From GCA-2733415 sp964276095 (GTDB lineage Bacteria > Bacteroidota > Bacteroidia > Flavobacteriales > Flavobacteriaceae): a stretch of 64,000 nucleotides of DNA. The position numbers and the translations under genes are program-made. Of the stretch, positions 1 through 9,056 are shown piece after piece. The stretch covers positions 372,001 through 436,000 of the forward strand of contig CAXYDR010000001.1 of assembly GCA_964276095.1 (NCBI GenBank). Reading direction: 5' to 3'. Position 1 is the stretch's first letter. Each line of letters starts with the position of its first letter. Under the pieces are notes generated by a model, which did no database searches, was not told the origin of the DNA, and saw only the letters and a program-made list of their open reading frames with translations.

Positions 1-1
1 G

Positions 2-982
2 TACAAATACCATAGTGATATTAAAGTTGAAACGCCAGTAATAATTGAGCCTAAAATTTGGGAAAAAGTAAATGAGTTACTTCACTCTAACCGTAGAGTA
101 GGAAAAAGAGCAACATATCATTATCTATTAGAAGATTTTATTTTTTGTAGTCACTGCAAAAATATACTTATTGGGAAAAAACGTTTAACTAGTAAGGAAA
201 GTGCTTATAAATGTTCAACTAAACAACGAGATATATCAATATGTAAACATTCTAGAGGGTTATCTATTCCTAAGTTAGAAACTTTCATAATAAAGCATCT
301 TTTTGAAAACTCCGCTCTCAAAGATATGCTAATGGCACAGCCGCAAGACAATAATCTTATCAAAGTAACAGAAGATAAAATAGGTGATGCAAATTCTAAA
401 CTAGTTAAATTAAGACGAAATAAATCGAATCTACTAAAATTACTTGATAGCGAAGTTGAATTAGATAATCCCAATGAAATGATAGACTCTTTAAACAAAG
501 TGAATAGAATAATATCAAGTGCTCTTGAAAAGATTCAGGTTTTAAATAATCGATTGGATACTTTAAATCAAACAAAGCGTAGAGTGGAAGTTAAAAATAC
601 AATTGAAGGTATTGCAAACGACTATTCTTTTGAAACGTTACGTAGAGGTGTCAGAAAACTCATTGAAAGTATAAAGTTACAATATGTAGATATTGGTGAT
701 AAACGCTATCATAATATATATATCAATTATGTGGGGACTAAAACAACTACCATGTTTAGAACTAATAGAACAGCAATAAATTTTGAATGTATTGGTATCA
801 AAAAAGAACAATTAACTAGGGTTGTTGTAAGTCCAAAACTACAAGAGCTACTATCTCAATCACCAATGGGGGCTGAAATGTTAGAAAGATATGCTGGTAC
901 AGAATCTGATACTTTTATTTCAGCTGGTCATTCTTTATTCAATATTAAGATTGATAAAGACAACTTAGTTTTGTTTGATTAA
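2..982 (+). CDS. large serine recombinase, C-terminal part (5' end outside window)
   Basis: The open frame runs from the first bases of the window to a TAA at 980-982, giving about 326 residues with no start inside the window. The N-terminal catalytic domain is missing. What remains begins in the recombinase domain (IEPKIWEKVNELL), followed by a zinc ribbon with a CSHC knuckle and two later cysteines (KCS and ICKH, around bases 150-250). Next comes a long charged coiled coil (about bases 370-600) and a C-terminal region. This order is typical of large serine integrases, which join attP and attB without host factors. The stop lies 4 bp from the end of the convergent TIGR02757 gene. It most likely mobilises the element whose right end is at about 2288. 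Confidence 0.85.
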   Translation, partial: YKYHSDIKVETPVIIEPKIWEKVNELLHSNRRVGKRATYHYLLEDFIFCSHCKNILIGKKRLTSKESAYKCSTKQRDISICKHSRGLSIPKLETFIIKHLFENSALKDMLMAQPQDNNLIKVTEDKIGDANSKLVKLRRNKSNLLKLLDSEVELDNPNEMIDSLNKVNRIISSALEKIQVLNNRLDTLNQTKRRVEVKNTIEGIANDYSFETLRRGVRKLIESIKLQYVDIGDKRYHNIYINYVGTKTTTMFRTNRTAINFECIGIKKEQLTRVVVSPKLQELLSQSPMGAEMLERYAGTESDTFISAGHSLFNIKIDKDNLVLFD

Positions 983-985
983 TTA

Positions 986-1750
986 TTAAAAACCTTCAAA
1001 AACACCCAACCCAAAAAGAGCAAAATCATATTTTACAGGGTCATTTGCATTTAGCATTCGTAAGCTCGTATCTAATTCCACTACTGCTTTAGCATCATTT
1101 TGCTTTCTGGTCAGTAAACCTAATTTACGAGCTACGTTACCTGAATGAACGTCTAATGGACATGAAAGTATACTTGGTGATATGTTTTTCCAAAGCCCAA
1201 AATCTACTCCCGAAGAGTCATTTCTCACGAGCCACCTAAGCCACATATTAATTTTTTTACAAGCAGATTTCTTAATAGGGTCAGATACATGTTTAGTAGT
1301 TCTCAATGGATGTGGTATTTCAAAAAATATCTTTTTCAATTCATGTATCGCTGGTTGTAATGAGTCATTAGTAGCATAAGTATTAAATATGTTTTCTAAA
1401 CCATTATGATTGCTATATATGTGTTTAAGCGCTTTTATAAAGTGGATAAAATCTATTGAATTAAACGTTCGATGAACAAAACCGTCTAATTGTTCTAAAT
1501 GATGTTCTTCATGATTCATAACGAAATCATAAGGTGAATTACCTAAGAGTTCCATCATTCTATTTCCATTCTTAACAATCATCTTTCGGTTCCCCCATGC
1601 AATAGTAGCAGCTAAAAAACCAGATATTTCAATATCTTCTTTTAAGTTGTATTTGTGTGGAATACTAATCGGGTCAGGTTCAATAAAGTCGAATCTATTG
1701 TATTGATGAACCTTTGAGTCTAGAAAGTCTTTTAAATTATCGATGTTCAA
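986..1750 (-). CDS. TIGR02757 family protein, complete element-borne copy
   Basis: This 254-residue protein matches the TIGR02757 (DUF2400) family of uncharacterised Bacteroidota proteins over its whole length, including the central stretch GFLAATIAWGNRKMI and the C-terminal DVHSGNVARKLGLL. The start codon is TTG at 1750. I accept it because it aligns with the ATG of the truncated paralogue at 2792 and because an in-frame stop lies three codons upstream. The two copies are roughly three-quarters identical in protein, so this one probably came from another species with the element. It lies between the recombinase and the junction and would restore the function lost from the interrupted resident gene. 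The biochemical function of the family is unknown to me. Confidence 0.85.
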   Translation of the reverse strand: MNIDNLKDFLDSKVHQYNRFDFIEPDPISIPHKYNLKEDIEISGFLAATIAWGNRKMIVKNGNRMMELLGNSPYDFVMNHEEHHLEQLDGFVHRTFNSIDFIHFIKALKHIYSNHNGLENIFNTYATNDSLQPAIHELKKIFFEIPHPLRTTKHVSDPIKKSACKKINMWLRWLVRNDSSGVDFGLWKNISPSILSCPLDVHSGNVARKLGLLTRKQNDAKAVVELDTSLRMLNANDPVKYDFALFGLGVFEGF

Positions 1751-1814
1751 TACTAATCATTTATTATATGAAACAAACTTAAACAATATTGAAGAACCTT
1801 GTTAACTTTATGTT

Positions 1815-2231
1815 ATGAAGTATTTTTCTAAATTTCAATTTGTTTTAGTAAATGCAAAAAATGATATTATTTGTCAACGTTATTTTCAAATTAATGGATA
1901 TAAAGAAGATATTTTCGTTAATATTTTTATCATTAAAGAATTGATTGATTTGTGTACCAATCTAATCAAAAATGATTTAAAGATTCAAAGTGAAAAATAT
2001 CAATATAAGCAAAACAAAATTATTCACCCCAGCAAAACAAAACCTATTAAACATAGTGTTTATATAGTGTTTAAAATTATTGTTGATGATAGAATAAGAA
2101 TAATTAAATCAATTCCAACGGGTATCTATCCATCAAAAATTAGATATAACATCAATATTAGAAAACAGATTTCACCTATAATCCAATCGATACAAGACAC
2201 TCTTTCAAAGAAATTTTGTATGCATATATAA
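1815..2231 (+). CDS. hypothetical protein at the element tip
   Basis: A 138-residue ORF starts with ATG at 1815, diverges from the TIGR02757 gene 64 bp away, and ends about 50 bp before the element junction. The protein is basic and rich in Ile, Lys and Asn, with no signal peptide, no clear membrane segment and no motif I recognise. Its position between the recombinase module and the attachment site is where directionality factors or small accessory proteins are often found, but nothing in the residues proves that role. Confidence 0.5.
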   Translation: MKYFSKFQFVLVNAKNDIICQRYFQINGYKEDIFVNIFIIKELIDLCTNLIKNDLKIQSEKYQYKQNKIIHPSKTKPIKHSVYIVFKIIVDDRIRIIKSIPTGIYPSKIRYNINIRKQISPIIQSIQDTLSKKFCMHI

Positions 2232-2264
2232 TTACAACTGCTTTACACATATTATTTTTCTGTA

Positions 2265-2792
2265 CTACCTTTTATAAACTAATAACATGTTTAATCTTTT
2301 TGCGGCAGATCCTTTTAAAGGATCAGAAATGTGTTTAGTTGTTCTTTGTGGGTGTGGAATTTCAAAAAATAGTTTTTTAAGCTCATGAATTGCTGGCTGA
2401 AGAGAAGTAGTAGTTTGGTGTTTTTGAAATACACTTTCTAGTCCATTATGATTCGTGTAAATGTGTTGTAACGCTTTTATAAAATATGTAAAATCTATTG
2501 CGTTAAAAGTTCTGTGTACAAAACCTTCTAATTGTTCCAGGTGATGTTCTTGATGATTCAGGATAAAATCATAAGGAGACTCTCCCATTAATTGTATCAT
2601 TCGATGACTATTTTTGATAATCATCTTTCTGTTTCCCCAAGCAATAGTAGCGGCTAAAAAACCAGAGATTTCAATATCCTCTTTTTGAGTAAATAAATGA
2701 GGAATTTGTACTGGGTCACTATCAATAAACTCAGGAGTATTGTATTCAATTACTTTTTCGTCAAGAAAAGCTTTTAGTTCTTTAGTATTCAT
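2265..2792 (-). pseudogene. TIGR02757 family gene truncated by element insertion
   Basis: Residues 1 to about 170 align closely with the intact copy at 986-1750 and keep the GFLAATIAWGNRKMI stretch. The match then stops at NM, followed by LLVYKR and a TAG. The family is about 254 residues long, so roughly the last third is missing, including the DVHSGN segment. Its ATG overlaps the stop of the upstream LolD-like gene by one base (TAATG), which shows that this is the original chromosomal locus in its native operon. The shortened protein is probably non-functional. Confidence 0.85.
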
Positions 2793-3457
2793 TAAGCAAC
2801 GATGTTACCATCTTTCATTACTAATTTTCTATCGGCCATATCTGCAAGTGTTTCGTTATGGGTAACGATTACAAAAGTTTGTCCAAATTTATCTCGTAAT
2901 TCAAAAAATAAATTATGAAGGTTTTCTGCACTTTCAGAATCTAAATTACCAGATGGTTCATCTGCAAAAATAACTTTCGGATTGTTAATTAAAGCTCTTG
3001 CAACTGCAACACGTTGTTGTTCTCCTCCAGAAAGCTCTGTTGGCTTGTGTTCATACCGATGAGATAAACCTAAAAAATCTAATAACTCTTTTGCTTTTTC
3101 TTCGGTTTCAGTTTTGCTCTTTCCTCCAATATAAGCAGGGATGCATACATTTTCTAGAGCTGTAAACTCAGGTAATAATTGATGAAATTGAAAAATGAAG
3201 CCGATATTTTCATTTCTGAATTTAGCTAGTTTTTTCTCTTTTAAAGTATTGATTACCTCACCATTGATTGCAAGAGAGCTGTCAGTATTATTTTTATCTA
3301 TAAAATCTAAAGTTCCTAGTATTTGCAATAATGTAGTTTTTCCTGCACCCGAACATCCAACAATGGAAACAATTTCACCTTTTTTAATGTGTAAATCAAC
3401 ACCTTTTAAAACATGTAAGTTGTTGTAATATTTATGTATGTTTTTTGCTAATATCAT
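2792..3457 (-). CDS. LolD-like ABC transporter ATP-binding protein
   Basis: This 221-residue ATPase has all core motifs in order: Walker A GCSGAGKTT (34-42), Q-loop near Q90, signature LSGGEQQR (142-149), Walker B VIFADEP (162-168) and switch His200 in VTHN. The sequence resembles LolD/MacB/FtsE-type exporters. LolD drives release of lipoproteins from the inner membrane toward the outer membrane carrier LolA. No permease gene is adjacent here, so the partner LolC/E-type protein must be elsewhere. Translation is coupled to the downstream, truncated TIGR02757 gene by a one-base stop/start overlap. A LolD assignment is likely but not certain, because MacB-type ATPases look very similar. Confidence 0.8.
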   Translation of the reverse strand: MILAKNIHKYYNNLHVLKGVDLHIKKGEIVSIVGCSGAGKTTLLQILGTLDFIDKNNTDSSLAINGEVINTLKEKKLAKFRNENIGFIFQFHQLLPEFTALENVCIPAYIGGKSKTETEEKAKELLDFLGLSHRYEHKPTELSGGEQQRVAVARALINNPKVIFADEPSGNLDSESAENLHNLFFELRDKFGQTFVIVTHNETLADMADRKLVMKDGNIVA

Positions 3458-3507
3458 TTCTTGTAAATAAGAAAGTGAAATTAGTTAAAAACTAGGTATC
3501 CACCCAA

Positions 3508-5973
3508 TTATGAGTTTGATTTTTTTAATGATTTCTTGAGGCTATTATAATCTAAGTAATATACAAGCTTTAAAGAAAAAGTTTGTTTTAAAGGTTCTTT
3601 AAATAGAGTGTCAATACTATTAGTATATCCAATTTTAGACTCTTCGGTTTGATTAAATAATTGATTTCTGTATAACGCAATTAATTGACTTCCTGGTGCA
3701 AACTGCCAAGAATACTTCAAGTCAAAGTTCCATACATTGTAGTTGATGTTTGGATTGCTATAATTTGAATCATTTATTAATGTCTGTTGTACCTTATAGT
3801 TGTTATTAGAAGATAATCGTCCATTTTCTTCAAGAGTAAATAATTGGTCTTCATAATCAACAGAAGTCCAGTAATTTCTTAATGTAAGGGTAAGGCCGTG
3901 AAGGGTATTGAAATTGTAACTCCCTGATAAACTATTTATGGTTGTTTTTTGATCTCGCTGACCAAAAAGTATATTATCGTTTGAATAAGTAGTAACATAA
4001 CCTCTATCTCTAGCGTCTTCACTAAATTCAAATGAATAGTTAATTTTAAATTTATCACTTAATCTAATAATAGGGCTAATTCTATACCAATAATCAAATG
4101 AATCTCTACCGTTTTCAAATAAAGTATTAAATCCAATATTAGCGTCTATCGCAAGGATGTTATTGTAATTTGAGGAGATCCAAACGTTAGAGTTTAAAAC
4201 ATTTTCATAAATAAAATATCTCCCTTCTGTTCTTGGTTCAAAATAATCATATTGCTTACCAACTTGGAAATTAATATTTCCACCCATGTCATGTAATTTT
4301 TTATTTTTCGCATAGAAATTTACACCTAAATTTTTCCCTGTATATGTGTTCGGATTGTATAACTGGTTGTAGTTAAACCATGTATTAATACTTAAGCTAT
4401 TAAATTTTTTGGTAGGTTTAAAGGTTCTATATGAGGCATCTATAGAAAAATTATTATAATTATTTTGCCTTGAAATACCGAAATCATTGATGTCATATTT
4501 TTTATCAGACAAGTTATGGGAAACTCTATATTGATAGTTTCCACTAATTTTCCCAATTGATAAATTGGTATTAAAACCTGTTTGAGTATCATCGTCTAGG
4601 TTTAGATTACTCATTTTCACATGACCACGTACATTATATTTATTAGCTTTATTAGATAAACTAACTAAAGCTCCAGTCACATTTGCATCTCTATAATGAC
4701 CGTTTCTAGTAACATTTGTATTTATTAAACTAACGGAAGAGTTTTTATTAAACTGTTGATCTAAAACTAAAACATTATAATTGGTAAAAGGCTCTGTAGT
4801 TACTCTTCTAGTTTCTCCTGTTACGTTATTACTAATTTTTGCTTCTGTTTTTTCTGTGATTGCATTAAAAACACCAATACCTAAACCTTTTTTTGTCCTT
4901 CCAGATATTTTAATAGCATTTAGCATTTTTACTTCACTTGGATTATCAATTACTGATTCATTTGTATTTAAATTTGATTCATCAAAATATTCTGAAGGGG
5001 CGTTTCCTATCCTACGTGAATAAAATAATCCTCCTTTATTGAATAAATCTACTCCTTCAGTAAAAAATTGACGTTGTTCAGAAAAAGTTTGCTCAAAGGG
5101 ACCTAAGTTTAATGAGGCATTATCAACACTTGTTTGACTGAAATCAGGTATTAAAGTAGCGTCTAAAGTGAAATTTTCACTAATACCATACTTAATATCC
5201 AATCCGGCACTAAAGTTACTTTCAGATGTACCGTCAAAACGTGTTTCCGTACCAGAAATAAAGGGGTAAAAACTTAATCGAGTAGGTGGAGAAATGTTTT
5301 TTAGTCCTTTTAATTCACCATGATATAAACCAATGTTACCTTTTGTAGTATCAATAGGATTCCATGTAAATTGCTCTAAGCTTCGTCTAAAATGTCTATG
5401 GAAGTTTAATCCCCATGTTTGTGGGCCTTTATTAGAAAAACGTAGTGCTGAGTATGGAATTTTCATCTCAACAATCCAACCATCATCTACTATTTTAACT
5501 TGACTTTCCCAAACTGCATTCCAACTAAAGTCTTCTCCGTTACTAGGATTGGAAACAGCATCTGCTTGATTTCCTGAACTAAAAACAAAAAATTCAGTAT
5601 CGTTTTGTGCATCATTATTAGGGTTAAAAATTACTCCAAAGAAATCTGATTGCCCAAAATTATCTCTAGTATTAAATTGACGCATTATTTCATCGGGAGT
5701 GTCATATAAATATGCGCCTATATATATTGCAGTATCATCATATGTTATTTTTACAATAGTTTTGTTTGTATCCGTTTCGGTTACACCCATTGTTGGTCTA
5801 AACTGAACAAATTCTTTGGCTTCATCTGCATTTTTCCAAGCTTCATCGTCTAAAACGCCATCTATTTTTGGCGCATTTGAAGTTTTAACAATTGAATATT
5901 CCTTTTTTACTATATCTAATTGTGCAAAACTAAAAGAATATGAAAATAATAAGATGAAAAGTAATGATTTCAT
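3508..5973 (-). CDS. DUF5916 outer-membrane protein with N-terminal CBM9-like domain
   Basis: I place the start at the ATG at 5973 rather than 6027, because the sequence from there is a clean signal peptide (MKSLLFILLFSYSFSFAQ); the mature protein is about 800 residues. The N-terminal portion (about 25-215, with APKIDGVLDDEAWKNADEA) looks like a carbohydrate-binding-module-9-like beta sandwich. The rest alternates short hydrophobic and polar strands, as in outer-membrane beta barrels, and matches the DUF5916 family common in Bacteroidota. Substrate and function are unknown; transport or surface binding is a guess. It stands alone on the minus strand, divergent from folE. Confidence 0.8.
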   Translation of the reverse strand: MKSLLFILLFSYSFSFAQLDIVKKEYSIVKTSNAPKIDGVLDDEAWKNADEAKEFVQFRPTMGVTETDTNKTIVKITYDDTAIYIGAYLYDTPDEIMRQFNTRDNFGQSDFFGVIFNPNNDAQNDTEFFVFSSGNQADAVSNPSNGEDFSWNAVWESQVKIVDDGWIVEMKIPYSALRFSNKGPQTWGLNFHRHFRRSLEQFTWNPIDTTKGNIGLYHGELKGLKNISPPTRLSFYPFISGTETRFDGTSESNFSAGLDIKYGISENFTLDATLIPDFSQTSVDNASLNLGPFEQTFSEQRQFFTEGVDLFNKGGLFYSRRIGNAPSEYFDESNLNTNESVIDNPSEVKMLNAIKISGRTKKGLGIGVFNAITEKTEAKISNNVTGETRRVTTEPFTNYNVLVLDQQFNKNSSVSLINTNVTRNGHYRDANVTGALVSLSNKANKYNVRGHVKMSNLNLDDDTQTGFNTNLSIGKISGNYQYRVSHNLSDKKYDINDFGISRQNNYNNFSIDASYRTFKPTKKFNSLSINTWFNYNQLYNPNTYTGKNLGVNFYAKNKKLHDMGGNINFQVGKQYDYFEPRTEGRYFIYENVLNSNVWISSNYNNILAIDANIGFNTLFENGRDSFDYWYRISPIIRLSDKFKINYSFEFSEDARDRGYVTTYSNDNILFGQRDQKTTINSLSGSYNFNTLHGLTLTLRNYWTSVDYEDQLFTLEENGRLSSNNNYKVQQTLINDSNYSNPNINYNVWNFDLKYSWQFAPGSQLIALYRNQLFNQTEESKIGYTNSIDTLFKEPLKQTFSLKLVYYLDYNSLKKSLKKSNS

Positions 5974-6139
5974 AAATTGAATTGATTGATGGAACAAAAT
6001 TACAATTAAGCAAATAAGATAATTCATAAATAAAAGTTAAAACTATGGTAATAAAAGATGGTTTTATATTCGAATAAATGACCTAATTATAGAAATTAAG
6101 TTAATTTAGTACTCTGAATTTATAAGAATAAATTTTATC

Positions 6140-6736
6140 ATGGGATACAAGCATTATGAAGAGTATACAGAGGAAACCACAGCTGAAATTAAAGCTAGAT
6201 ACACTCAAATAATAGAAGGAATAGGAGAAGATATAAACCGTGAAGGATTATTGAAAACCCCTGAACGAGCTTCTAAAGCAATGCAGTTTTTAACCCAAGG
6301 ATACGATTTGGACGCAGCAGAAATTTTAAAAAGTGCTATGTTTAAAGAAGATTATAATAACATGGTTATCGTAAAGGATATTGAATTATACTCGCTTTGT
6401 GAACATCATATGCTACCTTTTTTCGGAAAAGCTCATATTGCTTACATCCCTAACGGACATATAGTTGGTTTGAGTAAGTTGCCTAGGATTGTAGATGTGT
6501 TTTCTAGACGTTTACAAGTACAAGAAAGGTTAACTGATCAAATTCTTAAATGTATTGAAGATACATTAAAACCACAAGGGGTTGCAGTTGTTATTGAAGC
6601 TTCACATATGTGTATGATGATGCGTGGGGTGCAAAAACAAAACTCAACGACTACGACATCTGGGTTTACAGGAGCTTTTAAAAATCAAGAGACAAGAAAC
6701 GAATTTTTAAAATTAATTACATCGGATTTAAGCTAA
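6140..6736 (+). CDS. folE: GTP cyclohydrolase I
   Basis: GTP cyclohydrolase I converts GTP to dihydroneopterin triphosphate, the first step of folate (and queuosine-type) pathways, in the cytoplasm. The 198-residue length is usual. Zinc ligands are visible as Cys87 and His90 in LCEHHMLPFFG and Cys158 in HMCMMMRGV, and the substrate-binding region GLSKLPRIV follows the first motif. It is monocistronic, flanked by the divergent DUF5916 gene and a 287-bp gap before prfA. The assignment is firm. Confidence 0.96.
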   Translation: MGYKHYEEYTEETTAEIKARYTQIIEGIGEDINREGLLKTPERASKAMQFLTQGYDLDAAEILKSAMFKEDYNNMVIVKDIELYSLCEHHMLPFFGKAHIAYIPNGHIVGLSKLPRIVDVFSRRLQVQERLTDQILKCIEDTLKPQGVAVVIEASHMCMMMRGVQKQNSTTTTSGFTGAFKNQETRNEFLKLITSDLS

Positions 6737-6861
6737 TTTATACTGTATGTTTTAGAGGGGGTAAGCCTATAATTTAGTTTTGCCATAATTTTAGAAGCAG
6801 TATTTGTGTATTAATACAATTTTTCACAAACTATCAGGAGTGTTCTTTACGGAGAAAGCAC

Positions 6862-6972
6862 ATGTACAAACCGCTTTTAAGGTGGGTATATGCTTTTAGT
6901 TTACTGACGCCATTTCTGGTTTATATGATATGTCGTGGAAAATTAATCCCACTGGTGGGTTTTAATACTTGA
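6862..6972 (+). CDS. possible 36-residue small membrane ORF
   Basis: Between folE and prfA a short ATG frame encodes a peptide starting MYKPLLRWVYAFSLL, with one hydrophobic stretch followed by a basic segment. GGAGAAAG lies just upstream of the ATG. The end overlaps the -33 box of the prfA promoter. I do not recognise it. It could equally be a decayed gene fragment or chance. Confidence 0.2.
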   Translation: MYKPLLRWVYAFSLLTPFLVYMICRGKLIPLVGFNT

Positions 6973-6998
6973 AAAACGAAATCATTTGCTTAAATTTG
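6969..6998 (+). promoter_or_regulatory. Bacteroidota-type promoter for prfA
   Basis: TTG at 6969-6971 is followed after 19 bp by TAAATTTG at 6991-6998. This fits the Bacteroidota -33 TTG / -7 TAnnTTTG pattern. The prfA ATG is 25 bp downstream. Confidence 0.6.
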
Positions 6999-7023
6999 CG
7001 TTCCAATTATTGAAAGAAGTAGC

Positions 7024-8100
7024 ATGTTAGAAAGATTACAATTTGTAAAACAACGTTTTGATGAAGTATCGGATTTGATTATCCAACCAGATATTATCAT
7101 GGATCAAAAACGATATATAGCCTTGAACAGAGAGTATAAGGATTTGCGTATCATGATGGAAAAGCGTGATCAATATGTTGAGCTTACAAATAATATTGTA
7201 GAATCTAACGAAATTATAAAAGATGGTTCTGATGCAGAAATGGTTGAAATGGCCAAAATGCAATTAGACGAAGCTAAAGATCAATTGCCAGCTTTAGAGG
7301 AAGAAATTAACTTATTAATGATTCCTAAAGATCCCGAGGATGCGAAAAACGTTGTAGTTGAACTTCGTGCTGGTACTGGAGGAGATGAAGCTAGTATTTT
7401 TGCTGGAGATTTATATCGTATGTATTCTAAATACGCGAGTGATAAAGGATGGAAAGTTGATGTTGTAAATGTAAGTGAAGGTACTTCAGGAGGATTTAAA
7501 GAAATTATTTTTGAAGTTTCAGGAGAAGATGTCTACGGAACTTTGAAATATGAATCTGGTGTACACCGTGTACAACGTGTACCACAAACAGAAACACAAG
7601 GTAGAGTTCATACTTCAGCAGCAACAGTAATAGTATTACCAGAAGCAGAAGAGTTTGATGTTCAGTTGGATATGCAGGATGTACGTATTGAACGTACAAC
7701 ATCTACAGGGCCTGGTGGTCAATCAGTAAACACAACGTATTCTGCAATTAAGTTACATCATGAGCCAACAGGTATGATTGTAAGTTGTCAGGATCAAAAA
7801 TCATCACATAAAAATTTAGAGAAAGCCTTAAAAGTATTACGTTCTCGTTTATACGAATTAGAACTTGCTAAAAAACAGGCAGCAGATTCTGCTACTCGTA
7901 AAAGTTTAGTAGCTTCTGGTGATAGGTCTTCAAAAATTAGAACTTACAATTATCCACAAGGAAGGGTTACTGATCATAGAATAGGATTAACACTATATGA
8001 TTTGCCAAATATTGTAAATGGAGATATTCAGAAAATAATTGACGAGTTAAAAATTGTTGTTAACACAGAAAAGTTAAAAGCAGCTTCTGACGAAATTTAA
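7024..8100 (+). CDS. prfA: peptide chain release factor 1
   Basis: RF1 reads UAA and UAG stop codons and triggers release of the finished peptide from the ribosome. The 358-residue protein has the catalytic GGQ at 231-233 (TSTGPGGQSVNTTYSAIKL), whose Gln is normally methylated by PrmC. It also has a PxT-type recognition tripeptide, here PQT at 187-189 within RVPQTETQGRVHTSAATV. Domain 1 is a helical region in the first 100 residues. It has its own promoter, and a strong terminator follows 10 bp after the stop, so it appears to be transcribed alone. Confidence 0.96.
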   Translation: MLERLQFVKQRFDEVSDLIIQPDIIMDQKRYIALNREYKDLRIMMEKRDQYVELTNNIVESNEIIKDGSDAEMVEMAKMQLDEAKDQLPALEEEINLLMIPKDPEDAKNVVVELRAGTGGDEASIFAGDLYRMYSKYASDKGWKVDVVNVSEGTSGGFKEIIFEVSGEDVYGTLKYESGVHRVQRVPQTETQGRVHTSAATVIVLPEAEEFDVQLDMQDVRIERTTSTGPGGQSVNTTYSAIKLHHEPTGMIVSCQDQKSSHKNLEKALKVLRSRLYELELAKKQAADSATRKSLVASGDRSSKIRTYNYPQGRVTDHRIGLTLYDLPNIVNGDIQKIIDELKIVVNTEKLKAASDEI

Positions 8101-8110
8101 AAAGAATTTA

Positions 8111-8138
8111 ATTCCCGCTTTCATGCGGGAATTTTTAT
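8111..8138 (+). terminator. intrinsic terminator after prfA
   Basis: An 8-bp perfect stem ATTCCCGC/GCGGGAAT (8111-8118 and 8125-8132) with a six-base loop is followed by TTTTAT. Confidence 0.85.
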
Positions 8139-8162
8139 ATGTTATAGTTTAGAGATTATATA

Positions 8163-8978
8163 ATGACAACAGAACAACTAGTAGAACAGATAAAGGCAAA
8201 AAAATCATTTTTATGTATTGGTTTAGATGTCGATTTAAATAAAATCCCTCAACATTTATTAGCAACTGAAGATCCTATTTTCGAATTCAATAAAGCTATT
8301 ATAGATGCTACACATCATTTATGTGTTTCTTATAAACCTAATACAGCTTTTTATGAAGCGTATGGTTTAAAAGGTTGGAAGTCGTTAGAAAAGACTATTC
8401 AATATTTAAATACGAATTACCCTGAAATATATACTATTGCTGATGCTAAACGTGGAGATATAGGAAACACTTCTACTATGTATGCAAAAGCTTTTTTAGA
8501 GGACTTAGCCTTTGATTCAGTAACTGTGGCGCCTTATATGGGTAAAGATTCTGTAGAACCTTTTTTAGCTTTTAAAGACAAGCATACTATTATGTTGGCT
8601 TTGACGTCAAATAAAGGAGCATTCGATTTTCAAACATTGGAAACAAACGGACAAGAATTATACAAACAAGTTTTGGAAACTTCTAAAACATGGGAGAATT
8701 CAGAAAATCTAATGTATGTTGTTGGAGCTACAAAAGCAGAATATTTTAAAGAAATTCGTAAGATAGTTCCTAATAGTTTCTTGTTGGTCCCAGGTGTAGG
8801 TGCACAAGGAGGTAACTTACAAGATGTTTGTAAATATGGGATGTCTGATAATGTAGGTTTATTGATTAATTCTTCTAGAGGAATTATTTACGCTGGAAAT
8901 GATGAGCATTTTGCTAAAGCTGCAGCTAGTAAAGCTAAAGAGTTACAAGAGCAGATGGAGGAAATATTAAATAGCTAG
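8163..8978 (+). CDS. pyrF: orotidine 5'-phosphate decarboxylase
   Basis: The enzyme decarboxylates OMP to UMP, the last step of de novo pyrimidine synthesis. At 271 residues it belongs to the longer PyrF subtype found in Bacteroidota, actinobacteria and mycobacteria. The catalytic Asp-Lys-Asp cluster is in DAKRGDIGN (94-102), and a phosphate-binding region, LVPGVGAQGG, lies near residue 208. The N-terminal FLCIGLDVDLNKIP is typical. The start ATG lies 24 bp past the prfA terminator. Confidence 0.95.
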   Translation: MTTEQLVEQIKAKKSFLCIGLDVDLNKIPQHLLATEDPIFEFNKAIIDATHHLCVSYKPNTAFYEAYGLKGWKSLEKTIQYLNTNYPEIYTIADAKRGDIGNTSTMYAKAFLEDLAFDSVTVAPYMGKDSVEPFLAFKDKHTIMLALTSNKGAFDFQTLETNGQELYKQVLETSKTWENSENLMYVVGATKAEYFKEIRKIVPNSFLLVPGVGAQGGNLQDVCKYGMSDNVGLLINSSRGIIYAGNDEHFAKAAASKAKELQEQMEEILNS

Positions 8979-9056
8979 TTAGAGTCTTACAAATTCTTAG
9001 GACAGAGAGAAGTAATCAACTTAGAGGTGTTTAAGAATATTTTATAATCCAGTTAA

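Larger units (their letters stand above)
1..2288. mobile_element. right end of a serine-recombinase integrative element
   Basis: The window opens inside a large serine recombinase, followed by a complete TIGR02757-family gene and an unknown ORF. At about 2282-2288 a second TIGR02757 gene on the minus strand loses similarity to its family after the Asn-Met pair near residue 170 and ends a few codons later. This places an insertion junction inside the resident gene. The element continues left beyond the window; the lost 3' part of the resident gene should lie at its far end. The boundary is inferred from where the two paralogues stop aligning, so it is good to within several bases only. Confidence 0.7.

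Noticed and set aside
5974..6027. N-terminal extension of the DUF5916 gene
   Set aside because: A clean signal peptide starts at the later ATG (5973).
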